From positions 1 through 35,922 of the forward strand of contig NZ_SLZU01000029.1 of NCBI RefSeq assembly GCF_004342065.1: a stretch of 35,922 nt of DNA. Reading direction: 5' to 3'. Made by a program: the position numbers and the translations under genes. Shown here piece after piece: positions 32,965 to 35,922 of this stretch (its first letter is position 1; the number at the start of each line of letters is the position of its first letter). Source of the DNA: Primorskyibacter sedentarius (GTDB lineage Bacteria > Pseudomonadota > Alphaproteobacteria > Rhodobacterales > Rhodobacteraceae). Under the pieces are notes generated by a model, which was not told the origin of the DNA, searched no databases, and saw nothing but the letters and a program-made list of their open reading frames with translations.

Positions 32965-33950
32965 TTGCGGTACTGGTTCAGGATGGTCAGAAGCTCTTCG
33001 CCATAGACATCCTTCTGGCTTTCCCAGATCGGCTCGACCGCTGCGATAAAGGCGGCTTTGTCGACCTGGTTGAACTGCATGCCTTTTGCTTCCAGCTGGG
33101 CGATCAGCTCGTCATTGGCGGCGGCAACCATGCCGCGCTGTTTCAGGCCCCAGGATGTGGCGGCTTCTATGACAATGGCCTGATCTTCGGGCAAAATCTT
33201 GTCCCAGACGGATTTCGACATGGTCAGCGTGGCCGCGCCCCAGATGTGCTCGGACAGCGAGACGTATTTCTGCACTTCGAAGAACGACGCAGAATAGATG
33301 ATTGCGAGCGGGTTCTCCTGCGCATCGAACAAACCTTGTTGCAACGCGGAGTATAGCTCGCCGAAAGACAAAGGTGCCGGTTCTGCACCCAGACCTTCGA
33401 ACGTCGCAAGACGCACTTTGTCGGGCGTGACGCGGATTTTCAAACCAGCGAGATCTTCTGGCTTTTCAACAGGGTGGACATTGTTGGTGATGTTGCGGAA
33501 ACCGTTTTCCCACCAGCCCAGAACCTTGATACCCTTGCCGTCGAGCATATCGGCCAGCGCGACACCCAGATCGCCATCAAGCGCGGCAAAGGCCTGATCG
33601 CGTGCGCTCCATGCATAGGGCATTTCGATGATGCCCATGCGCGGCTCAATACCTTGAAACGACCCGGAACCGATCAGACCGGCCTGTACAGACCCGAATT
33701 GCAGGCCCTCGATCACCTCCTTTTCGCTGCCAAGCTGCCCGGAGGGGAAAACCTCGATTGCGACGCGGCCTTCGGTGCGGCTGTTGACCTCTTCTGCGAA
33801 ACCAGTGGCGGCGTTGTGCCAGCTGTGGCTTTCCGGCAGGACGTGGCCAAGGCGGATCGACACGTCGTCAGCCAAGGCGGCAAGCGGCGTGAAGGCCAGA
33901 AGGCTGGCCACCAGCAGGCCGCCTTTGATCAGTGTGGTGGGGGATTTCAT
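32961..33950 (-). CDS. TRAP transporter substrate-binding protein (DctP-like)
   Basis: This 329-residue periplasmic protein has a Sec signal peptide cut after PLAALA at about residue 27. The mature part starts VSIRLGHVLPESHSWHNAA and has the family block GLKIRVTPDKVRLATFEGLG with the conserved Arg that grips a carboxylate. GELYSALQQGLFDAQENPL follows. The ligand is therefore probably a carboxylated compound. AGGAG lies 8 bases before the ATG. It is the first gene of the operon. Confidence 0.9.
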   Translation of the reverse strand: MKSPTTLIKGGLLVASLLAFTPLAALADDVSIRLGHVLPESHSWHNAATGFAEEVNSRTEGRVAIEVFPSGQLGSEKEVIEGLQFGSVQAGLIGSGSFQGIEPRMGIIEMPYAWSARDQAFAALDGDLGVALADMLDGKGIKVLGWWENGFRNITNNVHPVEKPEDLAGLKIRVTPDKVRLATFEGLGAEPAPLSFGELYSALQQGLFDAQENPLAIIYSASFFEVQKYVSLSEHIWGAATLTMSKSVWDKILPEDQAIVIEAATSWGLKQRGMVAAANDELIAQLEAKGMQFNQVDKAAFIAAVEPIWESQKDVYGEELLTILNQYRK

Positions 33951-34114
33951 TTCGGACTCTCCTGTTGAGCATTATATGCCGCAGAAGAAATACGGATCGT
34001 GGATTCCAAGCAAATAGCCTGGACCTATGGCTGAAAAAGCTTTTTCGAATACTCGAGCGCCTGTGCGCAGTGTTTCACTTCGGCTACGCGTGAATGCTTG
34101 CAAACATTGTCGAA
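33951..34114 (-). promoter_or_regulatory. Promoter region of the TRAP operon
   Basis: A perfect TATAAT lies on the minus strand at 33971-33976, without a good -35 and only about 20 bases before the start codon. A perfect 14-base palindrome GAAAAAGCTTTTTC at 34033-34046 is a candidate operator. The IS21-type end begins at 34115, so any native regulator gene upstream has been displaced. Confidence 0.35.
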
Positions 34115-34739
34115 TGTCACTGAGAACTGACCCGGTAGCCCCGTAAATTGTCACTGAGAATTGACCAATGTGAACACGATGCCCCAACGGTTTTGGTTGG
34201 GGGGATTTGGAGTGATCGACATGGAATTTTTGAGTGTTATCAGACGCTGGGCATTGCGTGACAAAATGCCAATCAGAGAGATAGCTCGGCGGACGGGACT
34301 GTCTCGTAACACCATCAAGAAGTATCTGCGCGAAGGCGCGGTAGAGCCGAAGTTCAAGACGCCCAAGCGTCCAAGCAAGCTGGCCCCATATGCGGATCGG
34401 TTGTCAGCGTGGCTTTTGATCCAGACACGCAAGTCTCGCAAAGAGCGGCGCGCATTGAAGCAAATGCATGCTGATCTGGTCTGGTTAGGATGTCCGCGCG
34501 TATCTGTGAAGAGCTATCTCAAACGACGTCGGATAACCGAACTGGGTATCGCCTTCGCCATGGGCACGCACCGCGTAACCAAGTTCAACAAGTGGCCTTT
34601 GTCTGGTGTTCTCCGGGTCGACCATTCGCCTCAGGGCAATCTGTTCTGTCGCAGCTACGGCCCATTGCGGCCCGACAATGCACTCGAAACGAATGGCTGT
34701 TTGCGCCCCGCACCCGGTTGCGGGATCAGGTCATCATGA
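34115..34739 (+). mobile_element. IS21-family element, left-end fragment
   Basis: TGTCACTGAGAAyTGACC occurs twice (34115-34132 and 34149-34166), 34 bases apart, as in the repeated terminal binding sites of IS21-family elements. A truncated istA follows. No istB and no right end are visible, so this is a remnant. It ends less than 170 bases upstream of the TRAP operon start. Confidence 0.75.
34221..34739 (+). pseudogene. istA: istA transposase, truncated
   Basis: ATG 34221 with GGAG 8 bases upstream opens a frame whose first 95 or so residues match the N-terminus of IS21 IstA: MEFLSVIRRWALRDKMPIRE, IARRTGLSRNTIKKYLREG (helix-turn-helix) and a basic linker ending KQMHADLVWLG. After about 34490 the similarity stops, and the frame ends at 34739 instead of running to about 500 residues. 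The DDE catalytic domain is missing, so it cannot transpose by itself. Confidence 0.75.
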
Positions 34740-35181
34740 GGTGCACCTTTGAGGAGAATCGGGAAGTGTTTAAAGTCAGGGCCGATCCCGCGTTGACACT
34801 AAGTGTAGATTGAAACCGACCAAATAAATCAGAGGGCCACCATCGGTATGTCGCTTAGTTTTCTGCGGGCGCGAGCCTACCGTTGTGTTTCTCGTCTTCC
34901 ACTCCTCAAAGCCTACGGTGAGACAAATCCACTTTCTGAATAAACTGCCGTGCTTGGACCCATAGGTGCTGACGTCAGACAATGGGAAGTCTGCTGCGTC
35001 TTTGGCACGACATTTCCTTTCCCGCTTATCCACGAAAAAAAGCAGCAAAGCGCGCAAGGCGCTGACTTGGCTTATCTTTTCCGCCATCCGGCCACATTTT
35101 ACGCAATTTTCCAGATTTGTTCTTTGCTGAACACCCGCCGGGCCAACATTGCTCGGTTGGCGGAACGAGCGGAGAGCCCTG
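34740..35181. other. Gap between IS21 and IS1595 remnants
   Basis: No convincing gene; open frames here lack motifs. It presumably contains the left end of the IS1595-type element, but that end cannot be marked because the right end is not in the window. GGCGGAACGAGCGGAGAG before 35182 supplies the ribosome site of the transposase. Confidence 0.4.
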
Positions 35182-35827
35182 ATGATCACTGAACTGAAGT
35201 CGATCCCGGACATCTGGAAGCGGATGCCGAGCGAGATGCACGGGCGACGCTTCCTGGAGGGTATCATATGATCGACCGGCAGGCATTGTCCGCACTGTGG
35301 GTCGGTGGACTCTTCGGCGCTGCGCGGCCGGACCAGCAGACCTGGGCTCTACCAGTGCCGAGACTGTCGTCTCCAGTTCACAGTCACCACGCGCACCCCG
35401 ATGCACGGCACAAAGCTCGACCTGCGTATCTGGATCTGTGCCATTTTCCTGGTGCTCACATCGAGCAAGGGTATCTCGTCGGTCGTGATGGCACGGCTCC
35501 TCGGGGTGAACCAGAAGACCGCCTGGAAGATGGGGCACGCCATCAGGGAAATGATGGACGACCGGAACGGCGAACTGCTGACGCTGGAGGACATCGTCGA
35601 GGTGGATGAGGCCTATGTCGGCGGCGCCCCGAAATCCCTATCGGGAGCCTACAATCCAAGGGGTAAGGGCACCGGAAAGCCGATGATCTTCGTGGCGGCC
35701 TCACGAGACGGTCAGGCACGCGCACGGGTCGTTCCCGATGACAAAAGGGCGACACTTGAGCCGATTCTCCTGGAGTGGATCGACCCTGCGACGACGCGCC
35801 TGATGACTGATGGAAGCACAAGCTATC
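35182..35827 (+). pseudogene. IS1595-family transposase, stop-codon mutant and interrupted
   Basis: From ATG 35182 the frame reads MITELKSIPDIWKRMPSEMH and meets TGA at 35269-35271, where relatives have Trp (TGG). After the stop the same frame continues with a zinc ribbon (CPHCGSVDSS, YQCRDC), then FTVTTRTPMHGTKLDLRIWI, VDEAYVGG with the first catalytic Asp, and FVAASRDGQARARVV. It is cut at 35827 by the IS3-type end, losing the rest of the catalytic domain. It is inactive for two reasons. Confidence 0.8.
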
Positions 35828-35922
35828 TGAACCGCCCCGGGTTTACCGGAGAGTAAAACTCTCAAAAGGTGAGCCTCATGACAAACAAGAAACATACCCC
35901 GAGCTACACGGCCGAGTTCCGC
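35828..35922 (+). mobile_element. IS3-family element, left end
   Basis: TGAACCGCCCCGGGTTTACC at 35828 looks like the terminal inverted repeat of an IS3-family element. It is followed by a short leader with AAAAGGTGAG and an orfA start. The element runs off the window and interrupts the IS1595-type transposase, so it is the younger insertion. Confidence 0.7.
35878..35922 (+). CDS. IS3-family transposase OrfA (partial, N-terminus)
   Basis: ATG 35878 starts 15 codons up to the window edge (MTNKKHTPSYTAEFR). This is the beginning of the helix-turn-helix OrfA of IS3-type elements, which usually starts with a basic run, then YxxEFR. AGGTGAG lies 7 bases upstream. The remainder and OrfB lie outside. 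Confidence 0.7.
   Translation, partial: MTNKKHTPSYTAEFR

Noticed and set aside
33971-33976. Perfect TATAAT as the certain TRAP operon promoter
   Set aside because: No acceptable -35 box and the leader would be only about 14 bases, so I list it only as a candidate.
34787-34813. Sequence GACACTAAGTGTAG as a third copy of the flanking repeat's end
   Set aside because: Only about nine bases match the repeat end and the flanks differ, so chance is likely.
1-35922. CRISPR array
   Set aside because: No regularly spaced short repeats were found anywhere in the window.

Overview
The window looks like a chromosome or large-replicon segment of an alphaproteobacterium of the Rhodobacteraceae (roseobacter) type. 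The grounds are GC-rich coding sequence, strings of 4-base start/stop overlaps, several solute importers of different classes (a SsuABC/TauABC-like ABC system, a Dpp-like ABC system and a TRAP system), and protein families typical of that group. It holds two catabolic regions separated by a decayed accessory stretch and bordered by insertion-sequence debris.

Region 1 (371-14784) is an eleven-gene minus-strand operon with a divergent LacI-family regulator. In transcription order it encodes two ABC permeases, an ATPase and a periplasmic binding protein of the SsuABC/TauABC type, a large Cys-type sulfatase without a signal peptide, a very convincing ribitol 2-dehydrogenase, a D-ribulokinase-like FGGY kinase, an EryA-like erythritol kinase, a 2-hydroxyacid dehydrogenase, a class II (FucA-like) aldolase and a GlpD/EryB-like flavin dehydrogenase. 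The simplest reading is import of a sulfate ester of a sugar alcohol, desulfation in the cytoplasm, then polyol oxidation and phosphorylation. Sulfatase, importer and polyol genes in one operon are the most interesting feature here. The whole unit lies between two direct copies of a 147-base repeat (about 82% identical) that keeps a protein reading frame.

Region 2 (about 14828-21106) is accessory and partly decayed: the second repeat copy, a frameshifted TetR relic, a DUF3987-type replication-like ATPase, an unknown protein with Cys, His and Asp motifs, a broken hipA toxin-kinase gene, a DUF2461 gene and a 59-residue Myb/SANT-like small protein.

Region 3 (21107-33950) holds two nitrogen-flavoured minus-strand operons around a LysR-family regulator. 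One is ridA - rraA-like - dppABCDF-like. The other is a TRAP binding protein - cupin - small and large TRAP permease - Zn-dependent amidohydrolase (carbamoylase/allantoate family) - ornithine cyclodeaminase-like oxidoreductase. Together they suggest uptake and breakdown of an N-carbamoyl-type or other amide-bearing compound through imine intermediates that RidA would clear.

Region 4 (34115-35922) is IS debris: an IS21-family left end with a truncated istA, an IS1595-family transposase killed by a TGG-to-TGA stop, and an IS3-family element inserted into that transposase and running off the window. No tRNA, rRNA or CRISPR array was seen. Family assignments rest on motifs and remembered family sequences, not on database searches.
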